From positions 1 to 64,000 of the forward strand of contig DATATB010000113.1 of the NCBI GenBank assembly GCA_036268995.1: a stretch of DNA of 64,000 bases, read 5' to 3'. The position numbers and the translations under genes were made by a program. Below are positions 15,680 to 23,345 of the stretch, piece after piece. Numbering within the stretch: position 1 is the stretch's first letter; every line of letters begins with the position of its first letter. This DNA is from DATATB01 sp036268995. GTDB lineage: Bacteria > Planctomycetota > Planctomycetia > Pirellulales > PNKZ01. The notes beneath the pieces were generated by a model that made no database searches, was not told the origin of the DNA, and saw only the letters and a program-made list of their open reading frames with translations.

Positions 15680-18223
15680 ATGTCTTCACCGTTTTCGATC
15701 TTTCGCAAGCATCAGCGGGCCATGATGGCCGTGCTGGGAATCATGTGCATGTTCGCCTTCACGTTCACCGGCTTCATGGGCGGGCTGGACAGTGGCGGAG
15801 GCAGTAACTCGCAAAATCCCGTGGCGGTGCAAACCAGCTTCGGCGACTACCGCGAAACCGATCTGCAACTCATGCGGCAGCAGCGGAACCTGGTCAAGAG
15901 CTTCTTGCAACAGGTGATTCTCCTGACCATCGATCCCCAGATGCGGCCGTTCCTCGAACCGCGCGTGGCGCAGATGATCGATCAGCAAATGATCGGCCCC
16001 TCGACCGATCGGGCGCTCGTGGAATCGCGGGTTTTGGCGCGCGAAGCGAAGCACGAAGGCATCGTGGTCAGCGACGAGAGCATCACCGACTTTCTGCGCG
16101 AGCAGACCGGCGACCGGGTGCGCGGCGACCAGTTCCAGGAAATTCTCTCCGGCATCTCGCGAGCTCGTGGCGTGGTGAACAAGGCCATGCTCTACGAGGC
16201 CCTGCGCACCGAGCTGCTGGCGGAAAAAATGAAAGAGGTTTTCCGCTATAGCCTGCAATCCACGCCGTCCCAGCGCTGGGACTATTTCCAGCGTCTGAAG
16301 CGGCGCGTGCGCGTGGAACTGGCGCCGGTGGCGGCCGCCGATCTGGTGTCGAAAATCTCGAATCCATCGGATGCCGTGGCCCGAAAATTCTTCGACGAGT
16401 ACAAGGATCGCGAACCGCAGCCCGGGTCGCCGGAGCCCGGGTTCAAGATTCCGCACCGTGCCGCCTTTCGATATTTCGAACTCCATTACGACGAGTTTTA
16501 TCATCCGGAAGAAGTCTCCGCGGCGGAAATCGCGAAGCACTACGAAAAAAACAAGGACACTCAATACCTGTACAACGAGCTGCAAGGCTCCGGCGACGAG
16601 GACGAAGAAGAGCCAGCCGAACCGGCCACGCCCGAAAAGAAGCCGCCTCTCAATTCGCCCAAAGACCATAAATCAGACACCAAGGCCCACAAGACAAATT
16701 CAGACGGCACGCACCCCGACGACAAGCAGACCGACGCTCCCAAAGCCGCTGAGGCGGGGGCTTCTGCGCCAGGCGCGGCCAAAACCCCAGCTACTCCCGA
16801 CAAACCGAAACCGCCAAAAACCGACAAGCCGGATCAAGTTAAGCCCGCTGACAATAAGCCGGATGACGGCGACGACGAGCCGAAGACGTCGGGCTCGAAT
16901 TGCGGCAGCGACCCCAAGACTGACGACGACGAGAACGACCCGGCCGACAAGTCGTCCGGAGAGAAGGGGCCAGCAGCCAAACAACCGGCTGCCGAAGAAA
17001 AACAGCCGCCGGCGCCGAGTGTTCCTACGGAAAAACCCTCCACGCCGCCAGCCGCGCAGGACAAGCCGGCAAGCGGCAGTGCTACCGGCGGCAGTACCAC
17101 CGGCGGAAGTGCTCCAAGCGACGTGAAGACAACGCCCCCGGGTTCTGAGTCGAAGGCGCCGGCGGCCAAACCGCACACTGAACTGGCGAAGAAGTCGACA
17201 GCCCCTCAATTGAGCGACCGCTTTGTGCTGCCCCGCGACATCACGAAGGGGCCGAATCCGAAATACGAACCGCTTTGGCAGGCCGAGCCCAAGATCCGTA
17301 AGGAGCTAGCCGGCAGCAAGGCGGTGCAGCAGATGCAGAAGGTCGTGCTGGACTTGAAAGCCAAACTGCGTCCCTACGTCGATGCGTATATCGCCTGGGA
17401 AAACCACAAGCGACAGGAGCCGAATGCTCAGACGCCCCCGCCGACGCCGCCCGACTTTGAGACGCTGGCGAAAGGCATGCGCGGCGTTACGGTCGGCCGG
17501 ATCCCGCTCTCGCCTGACTTCGAAATTGCACAAGCGCCGGGCATCGGCGGTTCGCAGGTTGGCGGGCAGCCGTTTGTGGCATTCGCCGCCACGGGGCTCA
17601 AGCTGTTTCACGCCGTCGAATCGCAGGACATGGACGGCAATCGCTACCTGTTCTGGAAAACGGACGACCAGGAAGCACGCATCCCAGAGTTCAACGAGGA
17701 GCGCAACGAAATCGTGCGAGTCTGGAAGCTGCGCGAAGCGCGGCGGCCGATGCTCGAGCGGGCCGAAGAGCTGGCGAAGAAGGCCCGCGAGTCGAAGAAA
17801 TCGCTCAAGGACGCGCTGGCTGGAGAGCCGGGCGTGCAGGTGAGCGAAACGCCGGCGTTTTCCTGGATGACCGGCGGATCGGCCGGCCAATTCAGTGAGC
17901 GCTCGGAGCCGCGGCAAAGCGACGTGCCCGGCACCGTCGATATCGGTGACGAATTCATGCAGAAGGTCTTTGACTTGCAAGTGGGCGACGTGGGAGTCGC
18001 GGAAAACCACCCGCAGTCGATCGCCTACGTGGTGCGCATGACCACGTCCGAGCCTCCTTCGGCCGTGCTGCGCGACATGTTCGTGGTCGAGCGGTTTGAG
18101 AGCTACCAATCGGTGGCCATGGATGTCAATCGCTCGCTTTACCAGCAGTGGATGCGCGAACAAATGGACGCGTTCAAAGTCCACTGGGTCCGCCCGCCGT
18201 ACGAAGAGACGCGCGAAGAGTAA
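15680..18223 (+). CDS. SurA/PpiD-like periplasmic chaperone with long acidic insert
   Basis: 847-residue membrane-anchored protein from ATG 15680, chosen because it gives MSSPFSIFRKHQRAMMAVLG, a cytoplasmic segment followed by one membrane span (AVLGIMCMFAFTFTGFMGG) as in PpiD. A SurA_N-like helical domain follows (residues 60-230; LLTIDPQMRPFLEPRVAQMI, REAKHEGIVVSDESITDFLRE). Around residues 300-510 lies an insert rich in Asp, Glu, Lys and Pro. The C-terminal part (VGDVGVAENHPQSIAYVVRM) resembles the end of a parvulin domain, but the catalytic core is not clear. It may fold exported proteins without isomerase activity. Similar proteins are common in planctomycetes. Confidence 0.7.
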   Translation: MSSPFSIFRKHQRAMMAVLGIMCMFAFTFTGFMGGLDSGGGSNSQNPVAVQTSFGDYRETDLQLMRQQRNLVKSFLQQVILLTIDPQMRPFLEPRVAQMIDQQMIGPSTDRALVESRVLAREAKHEGIVVSDESITDFLREQTGDRVRGDQFQEILSGISRARGVVNKAMLYEALRTELLAEKMKEVFRYSLQSTPSQRWDYFQRLKRRVRVELAPVAAADLVSKISNPSDAVARKFFDEYKDREPQPGSPEPGFKIPHRAAFRYFELHYDEFYHPEEVSAAEIAKHYEKNKDTQYLYNELQGSGDEDEEEPAEPATPEKKPPLNSPKDHKSDTKAHKTNSDGTHPDDKQTDAPKAAEAGASAPGAAKTPATPDKPKPPKTDKPDQVKPADNKPDDGDDEPKTSGSNCGSDPKTDDDENDPADKSSGEKGPAAKQPAAEEKQPPAPSVPTEKPSTPPAAQDKPASGSATGGSTTGGSAPSDVKTTPPGSESKAPAAKPHTELAKKSTAPQLSDRFVLPRDITKGPNPKYEPLWQAEPKIRKELAGSKAVQQMQKVVLDLKAKLRPYVDAYIAWENHKRQEPNAQTPPPTPPDFETLAKGMRGVTVGRIPLSPDFEIAQAPGIGGSQVGGQPFVAFAATGLKLFHAVESQDMDGNRYLFWKTDDQEARIPEFNEERNEIVRVWKLREARRPMLERAEELAKKARESKKSLKDALAGEPGVQVSETPAFSWMTGGSAGQFSERSEPRQSDVPGTVDIGDEFMQKVFDLQVGDVGVAENHPQSIAYVVRMTTSEPPSAVLRDMFVVERFESYQSVAMDVNRSLYQQWMREQMDAFKVHWVRPPYEETREE

Positions 18224-18256
18224 TCGGCGCTTGATGGGTGCATCCATCGTTGCGCG

Positions 18257-18676
18257 TTACAGCCGGCCCCAGGCCAGGCTGTAGATCAGGATGGCCAGCA
18301 CAATTAGCGTCAGACCGACATATAAGTAATCGCGCTGGCGGGCGAAGGCGTAGACCGAAAACACGACTCGCGCGATGGGCGTGGCAATCAGGGCCAGCAG
18401 CCCCAATTGGATCAGGCCGCGTGCGCTGCCGGAAAATGCCAGCTCAATCACGCTCCAAACGCTGGTCAGCGTCTTGGGCTCGCCGTGAAACAGGTGATGA
18501 TCCGGCTGGTGGCCCGGATGACGGGCCAGATAGATCACGCCGCCGATCAACACGATCGCCGCCGCCAACATCACGCCGGCCCGCAGCAGGTTGCCCATGA
18601 ACTGTTCGACGCGAATATCCGACCAGGCGCTGGACTGGGCAGAGGGCGCATCGTGCGGTTGGCTCGGAGGCGTCAT
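18257..18676 (-). CDS. DUF1634 family membrane protein
   Basis: 139-residue protein with three membrane segments (LLRAGVMLAAAIVLIGGVIY, LIQLGLLALIATPIARVVFSVY, DYLYVGLTLIVLAILIYSLAW). The conserved element LIATPIARV and the layout match DUF1634. It starts immediately after the stop of the TauE/SafE gene (18677/18676), so the two are translated together. DUF1634 proteins are repeatedly found next to TauE/SafE permeases and are thought to be partners of the transporter. Its biochemical role is unknown. Confidence 0.85.
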   Translation of the reverse strand: MTPPSQPHDAPSAQSSAWSDIRVEQFMGNLLRAGVMLAAAIVLIGGVIYLARHPGHQPDHHLFHGEPKTLTSVWSVIELAFSGSARGLIQLGLLALIATPIARVVFSVYAFARQRDYLYVGLTLIVLAILIYSLAWGRL

Positions 18677-19522
18677 TCAAATGTTCCCGGTCAGGCCGTT
18701 GTAGATCATTTCCACGGCCAGGGCAAAAATCACGACGGCAAACACCATCCGCAGCACGTGCACCTGCGCCCCCGCCAACAGCCGCGCGCCCGTCAGGGCG
18801 CCCAGCAAAACGCCCAGCATCACGGGCATGGCCAGCACGGGATCGATATAGCCGCGATTAAGATACACGCCGGCACTGGCCGCCGCCGTGACGCCGATCA
18901 TGAAATTGCTCGTCGTCGTCGAGACTTTGAAGGGAAGCTTCATGGCGCGATCCATCGCCAGCACTTTCACCGCGCCGGAGCCGATGCCCAGCAAGCCCGA
19001 TAGGATGCCGGCCACGGCCATCAGTCCGAACCCGCTGACCACGCCGGTGACGTGATACGCCTGCGGCCCTTGGGGCGTGGGGTAAGTCGAATCCAGGCGC
19101 AGCAGCTTCGCCAATCGATCTGGCTGCGGCGCGCCGGCGTGCTCGTGGCGCTGGCGCAAAGAAACCCAGGCCGAATACAAGAGCACCAGCCCGAACACGA
19201 CGGCGATGGCGCCCGGCGGAACGACGGCCGCCAGGTAGGCGCCGCCCAGCGCTCCCAGCGTGGTGGCGATTTCCAGAAACATGCCGACGCGAATGTTCGA
19301 ATACCCTTCGCGAACATACGCGGCGGCCGCGCCGGAACTGGTAGCGATGACCGAAACGAGCGAGGCGCCGATGGCGTAGTGCAAATCGACGCCGAATACC
19401 AGCGTCAACAACGGCACGATGACCACGCCGCCGCCCAAGCCGGTCAGCGCGCCCAACAGGCCGGCAGCCAGCGATCCGCCCCAGACCAGCAGGCTGAATT
19501 CAAGCGTACTCACGCTCAGCAC
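18677..19522 (-). CDS. TauE/SafE family sulfite or organosulfonate permease
   Basis: 281-residue polytopic permease. Two halves each carry the glycine-rich TauE motif: GSLAAGLLGALTGLGGGVVIVP near the N-terminus (split by the first helix) and GILSGLLGIGSGAVKVL in the second half. About eight membrane segments are visible. The family exports or imports sulfite, sulfoacetate, taurine-derived or other anions; the substrate cannot be read here. The start is a GTG at 19522; a second GTG at 19513 is possible. It is the first gene of a two-gene unit with DUF1634. Confidence 0.88.
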   Translation of the reverse strand: MLSVSTLEFSLLVWGGSLAAGLLGALTGLGGGVVIVPLLTLVFGVDLHYAIGASLVSVIATSSGAAAAYVREGYSNIRVGMFLEIATTLGALGGAYLAAVVPPGAIAVVFGLVLLYSAWVSLRQRHEHAGAPQPDRLAKLLRLDSTYPTPQGPQAYHVTGVVSGFGLMAVAGILSGLLGIGSGAVKVLAMDRAMKLPFKVSTTTSNFMIGVTAAASAGVYLNRGYIDPVLAMPVMLGVLLGALTGARLLAGAQVHVLRMVFAVVIFALAVEMIYNGLTGNI

Positions 19523-19620
19523 TCAAAATGGGAAAGGATGGAGGAATTTCGGAGCGCGGGCTCGCGATGCCCATCATTCTACATTTTGCATGCCAGCGGC
19601 GGCATTTCAGTGCAGCAGAC

Positions 19621-20262
19621 TTACTGCTGATGCTCTTCATTCTCGCCCGCGGCTTCCGCGGCAACGTCGTCCGAATGGCCGTTTTGTTCAGCCAACGATT
19701 CATCGGCCGACATTTCGTCATCCTCGCCGAACACGTCATCGAGCGATTCGGCTGCATGCGAGTGGTGTTCCGGCGCCGCAGCTTCGTCGCTGGCTGGAAC
19801 CTCGACCGGTGCGTGCTCGCTCGTCGTCTCAGGCGCCATGTGCGGGGTCGCTTGCTCCTGCGGTTCGGAGATTGCCGGCGCGGCGGGCATGGCCTCGGGC
19901 ATCGGCGCGGCGATCGATTTCTTTTTTGTTGGAGCGCGCTTCTTCGCGGCCTTGCGGGTCGCAGTTTTCGCGGCTGACTTCTTCGTGCTGCGCTTGGCGG
20001 TCTTCGCAGCCTTGGCGGTCTTGACAGCCTTTCCGGCCTTCTTGCCGGCGCGAGCCTTAACCTTGCCGGCGCGCTTGGCGACCTTCTTCTTGCCGGCCTT
20101 GGCGGTGCGCTTAGCCGCGCCCTTAGCGGCTTTCTTTTTCGCCGGCGCGCGTTTTTTCGCGGCCTTCTTACCGGCTGCCTTTTTCACCTTTTTTACCGCT
20201 TGCTTCTTGGCCGCTTTCTTCTTTGCCGCGCCGGCCTTCTTGGTTGCTTTCTTCTTGGCCAT
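19621..20262 (-). CDS. Histone H1-like Lys/Ala-rich DNA-binding protein
   Basis: 213 residues in two parts. Residues 1-120 consist of KKAAKK/AAKKAPAKK-type repeats like the C-terminal tail of eukaryotic H1 and bacterial Hc1/AlgP proteins, strongly basic and disordered. Residues 120-213 are strongly acidic and rich in Glu, Ala, Pro and His (VFGEDDEMSADESLAE). It probably condenses DNA or tunes other binders, with the acidic tail acting as internal counter-charge. The same basic repeat type forms the tail of TopA encoded 4.4 kb away. Function is inferred from composition only. Confidence 0.75.
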   Translation of the reverse strand: MAKKKATKKAGAAKKKAAKKQAVKKVKKAAGKKAAKKRAPAKKKAAKGAAKRTAKAGKKKVAKRAGKVKARAGKKAGKAVKTAKAAKTAKRSTKKSAAKTATRKAAKKRAPTKKKSIAAPMPEAMPAAPAISEPQEQATPHMAPETTSEHAPVEVPASDEAAAPEHHSHAAESLDDVFGEDDEMSADESLAEQNGHSDDVAAEAAGENEEHQQ

Positions 20263-20712
20263 GTCAAAAATCCCTGGGTGCTGTCAGTTCGTGTCGCAGC
20301 TCATAATGGCGAAGATGCCCGCGGCGCACGTGGACGATTCCGGCGCCACTATGATCGCACTTTTGGGCGATGTCGAGTATTTATACCCAAAGCATGCGCA
20401 ATTGACAGCAAACTGTGCGACAGCTCGCCGGCGAGAGTTTTGATAAGGCTTAGGCAGCCTGCTGGCGGCCGCCTTGGCTGGCACTGCCCGCGAACCACAA
20501 GTCATTGCGCCAAAAGTGGTTGCATCCCACCGAAAGGGGGCTTCCGGTGCGCCCAACTCGCATTGACTCGCTCGGCCCTCGCTCCTACGATGCCTTTGGC
20601 ATGCGCTCGATTTGGCCGGCAGCCGGAGGATCGTGCGCCGCCACGAGCGGAAAGTTCGTCGGCCGAAAAGGCCGTTCTCCTGTTGGTCCGATCTGGTCTC
20701 GGGTTGTCGACC
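20263..20712. other. 450-bp intergenic region
   Basis: Divergent gap between the H1-like gene and the gene at 20713. On the minus strand a TATAAA lies near 20378-20384, about 120 bases upstream of the H1-like start, preceded at 16 bp by a poor -35 (TGTCAA); this may be its promoter. Nothing else recognisable was seen. Confidence 0.4.
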
Positions 20713-21456
20713 GTGGCTCGAAAGCTTCGCAAGATGGTCGTTCTGCTGGGCGGCCTGGCGGCCGTCGTGGGCGCGGCGGCCGGCGGCATCTACTTTGCGC
20801 TGGCGCACGTGCCGCATTTCTACGACCAGGCGCTCGACCAGCCGCCCGAAAAACAGCAGCAGGGCAACGACGCGCTGATCAAAAACGCCAATGCCCTGGC
20901 CAGCTCGGCGCGCCGCCAAGGCGGCTGGAGTGCGGTCTTCACGGCCGATGAGATCAACGGTTGGCTGGGAGTTGACCTGGCGCAAAGCTTTCCCGATTTG
21001 CTGCCGCCGGAAATCAGCGAGCCGCGCATCCGTCTGAGTCCTGGCGGTGCGACGATCGCGTGTCGCTATCGCGAAAACGGGGTATCCACCATCATCTCGT
21101 TGAATGTCGAGCTCTACGTGGCCGAGCCGAATGTGCTGGCGCTGCGAATCCACAACATTCGCGCCGGCGCGATTCCTATTCCGCTATCGCAGGTGCTGGA
21201 CGGCGTGACCGAGGCGGCCCGCTCGATGGACCTCCGGCTCCGCTGGGTGCAAGCCAAGGGCGACCCGGTGGCACTGCTGACACTTCCCTCGACGATCGGC
21301 CGCGACAAGATCACTTTCCGATTGGAAAAAATCGACTTGCGACAGGACGCGATCTACCTGGCCGGACAGACCGAAAAGCTCACCGAGCCCAAGCAGTCGG
21401 CCCAACCCAAGGTGGCCGAGCATCAATCGTCGAGCCAGGTGAAGACCCAGCGCTGA
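20713..21456 (+). CDS. Hypothetical membrane-anchored protein
   Basis: Protein of about 247 residues of unknown function. From GTG 20713 (or ATG 20734) it begins with a basic segment and one membrane span (MVVLLGGLAAVVGAAAGGIY). An exposed domain follows, with ADEINGWLGVDLAQSFPDLL, an Arg-rich strand segment (EPRIRLSPGGATIACRYREN) and a Gln/Ser/Lys-rich end. The open frame reaches 20200 but upstream codons are unlikely coding. Similar proteins with DEIN.WL..D...PDLLP seem typical of planctomycetes. The 3' end overlaps the convergent gene at 21423 by 34 bp. Confidence 0.65.
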   Translation: MARKLRKMVVLLGGLAAVVGAAAGGIYFALAHVPHFYDQALDQPPEKQQQGNDALIKNANALASSARRQGGWSAVFTADEINGWLGVDLAQSFPDLLPPEISEPRIRLSPGGATIACRYRENGVSTIISLNVELYVAEPNVLALRIHNIRAGAIPIPLSQVLDGVTEAARSMDLRLRWVQAKGDPVALLTLPSTIGRDKITFRLEKIDLRQDAIYLAGQTEKLTEPKQSAQPKVAEHQSSSQVKTQR

Positions 21457-21791
21457 GGCGTGTCGGGCTGCCGCTCGATGACCGCTCGCCCCACAAGCCG
21501 CTCGCCTGCGAACTCCACTTCGACGCAATCGGGCTCGTCGCTAAGCCAGCGAAACGCTCCCTGGTCCCAGCGCTCGACCGCGCCGCGGTCGCCAGAGACC
21601 GGTCCCTCGTAGTCGAGATATTCCATTCGATGCGGCGCGAGCGCCTCGGCCGCGATTTCGACCTGCCTGGCCGGTGCCATTGATAAGGCCCAGGTGCGCA
21701 GCGCCGGCGGTGTTTCGAGCATCAGATCCCAGTGCAGCCCGCGCGCGTCCGACGGCGGCAGGCGATGCTCGAGCACGACAAACCGCGGCAT
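21423..21791 (-). CDS. LigD-type 3'-phosphoesterase-like protein
   Basis: 122-residue protein from ATG 21791 (MPRFVVLEHRLPPSD). It shows the hallmarks of the DNA polymerase/ligase N-terminal domain: RGLHWDLMLE (the His and Asp positions used for metal binding in LigD-PE), TWAL, and a Gly-rich strand YLDYEGPVSGDRG then W.QG.F. In LigD this domain trims 3' ends during end joining. Here it stands alone, as in many planctomycetes and archaea, and is shorter than usual (120 rather than 150 residues). Whether it is catalytically complete is uncertain. It is convergent with and overlaps the gene before it. Confidence 0.75.
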   Translation of the reverse strand: MPRFVVLEHRLPPSDARGLHWDLMLETPPALRTWALSMAPARQVEIAAEALAPHRMEYLDYEGPVSGDRGAVERWDQGAFRWLSDEPDCVEVEFAGERLVGRAVIERQPDTPQRWVFTWLDD

Positions 21792-21897
21792 CGCGTCAAT
21801 TCTCCCCCGGTGTGGCCAGCCCACCGCGAAAATCGTGAATCTTCCGTCAGCATGGGCGCAGCCCTCGGCCAGCAAGTCGTAACGACTCACCGCAACT

Positions 21898-22107
21898 TTA
21901 AGGGGCTGGAAAGGCGTCTTCGGCGCCGCCAGTCCATTTGGTGCCGCACGCCGACACGCTCAACACCGTCACACGCCGCGCTTCTTTCCACGGCAAACAT
22001 GAATCGTCGTACTCGATGATCTCATATTCCCGGCCGCAATTTCGCCAGTTCATGCACGGTGCGACGTTGGGGCGCTGATCCCACGGGATTGCTGCGAGTC
22101 GCTTCAA
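21898..22107 (-). CDS. Small cysteine-containing hypothetical protein
   Basis: 69-residue frame with CMNWRNCGREYEIIEYDDSC and a later VSACGTKW; four spaced cysteines could bind zinc. No family recognised. It sits 87 bases downstream of the HigA-like gene on the same strand. Possibly spurious. Confidence 0.35.
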   Translation of the reverse strand: MKRLAAIPWDQRPNVAPCMNWRNCGREYEIIEYDDSCLPWKEARRVTVLSVSACGTKWTGGAEDAFPAP

Positions 22108-22194
22108 CCCGCCTATTGCATCCTGAACGTGGGCATACTTCCCGTGCCACTCGGCGTGCCTCTGCCGGGCCGGACGACAAGCCTACAAATTAAA

Positions 22195-22719
22195 TCAACC
22201 GGTGTTCGCGCCGTCATCCTGCGTGCTCAGCTCGAACGCGGATACGGGAACTGCAAGCGCGCGGGCGATTTTTTCCAGCGTTATCGCGTTGGGACTATGT
22301 TGGCCAAGCTCCAATCGACAAATATGGCTTTGGGGCAGGCCTGCCTTTTCGGCCAATTGTTCCTGTGTAAGCTCGGAACTCAGTCGCAAATCGCGAATCT
22401 TGCGGCTGACGAACACCGTCCAACTGTCGAGCGATTCAGTGCCCGTCGGCATCAGCATCTTTGTGACGCGCGCGGGCGCCTGCTCGAAAATCTCCATGAT
22501 GGCGCGTCCTGCGCTATCGCGATCCTCCGAGGATTCAGCAACAAAGAATTCCTTGGTCAGCTCGTACAGATCGTCGCGGTCTTCCTTTGGCAATCCGCGA
22601 ATTCTTTCGCCAAGGGCTGCCAGCGCGAACATCAGCGCCTGATCTTGGAAACCAAGAGCGGAACCTTCGTTCGTAATTGCATTCATCGTCGAGTCATCCG
22701 TACTATTAGGCTCTGGCAT
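22195..22719 (-). CDS. XRE-family antitoxin/regulator (HigA-like)
   Basis: 174-residue protein with an N-terminal helical domain (MFALAALGERIRGLPKEDRD) and a C-terminal Cro/C1-type helix-turn-helix (RKIRDLRLSSELTQEQLAEK, then AGLPQSHICRLELGQHSPNA). It lies 27 bases after a gene for a RelE-fold-like protein, the toxin-first order of HigBA modules. It probably neutralises that protein and represses the shared promoter. The HTH at the C-terminal end, after an extra domain, is less usual than in classic HigA. ATG 22719 is used; ATG 22686 is possible. Confidence 0.75.
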   Translation of the reverse strand: MPEPNSTDDSTMNAITNEGSALGFQDQALMFALAALGERIRGLPKEDRDDLYELTKEFFVAESSEDRDSAGRAIMEIFEQAPARVTKMLMPTGTESLDSWTVFVSRKIRDLRLSSELTQEQLAEKAGLPQSHICRLELGQHSPNAITLEKIARALAVPVSAFELSTQDDGANTG

Positions 22720-22746
22720 GGTGGCGCCTTTTCGCGGCGTCCTGCG

Positions 22747-23175
22747 CTAAGGATAGCCGTAATCGCCATCGAGATACTTGCGCCACCGGCGTCGCATTCG
22801 CACTTTGTCCCCGAGCGGAGTTGGACCGTTGTTTTGTTTTTGAATCGCGACAATCACCACAAGTGCATGCCTGGCTTTGTCAACGCCGAAGAAAACCCGC
22901 ACGTTCAGCGATCGCAACACGCCGCCCCAGTCTCTTAACTCGTAGAAGTCCTCGATTTGCCGAACGGAGCAAAGGCTGCTATGCGTTGGGTCGTCCTCTG
23001 TCGCTAAATCTTGCATTTGCAATGCCATATGGCGGTACTGACCATCGTCCAAGAATTCCATCGCCTCTTTGAACGCCAGGTCCAAATTCCACTCATGCCA
23101 CAAAAAACCCGGCGGCCGCCTGGCAAATTGTTTAACCCCTACCTTGATTTGCTTTTTCGCCACGCAAGGGCTCAC
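22747..23175 (-). CDS. Putative HigB/RelE-like toxin
   Basis: 142-residue basic protein. The middle and end (FYELRDWGGVLRSLNVRVFF, then ALVVIVAIQKQNN) resemble the beta-sheet core of HigB/Gp49-type mRNA interferases, with an Arg/Lys-rich C-terminal helix (RMRRRWRKYL). It precedes an XRE protein on the same strand, as in HigBA. The start is GTG 23175 or GTG 23163. Identification is by pattern and position; catalytic residues cannot be assigned. Unlike the other two TA modules in the window, this one seems intact. Confidence 0.6.
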   Translation of the reverse strand: MSPCVAKKQIKVGVKQFARRPPGFLWHEWNLDLAFKEAMEFLDDGQYRHMALQMQDLATEDDPTHSSLCSVRQIEDFYELRDWGGVLRSLNVRVFFGVDKARHALVVIVAIQKQNNGPTPLGDKVRMRRRWRKYLDGDYGYP

Positions 23176-23345
23176 TTACGGCTGATCGCGCCGGGGCGTC
23201 CTGCGCTACATAATATGCGTCGAACCCGGGAAAATCCAAAAGGTGTTTTGCAGAATCCCGGTGCTGTTGGCTTTCCTGAACCAACCGCGCGAAGCCAACG
23301 GGCACACGAAGACGAGACGTAAGCGCAACGTCGAATCGATTCGGG

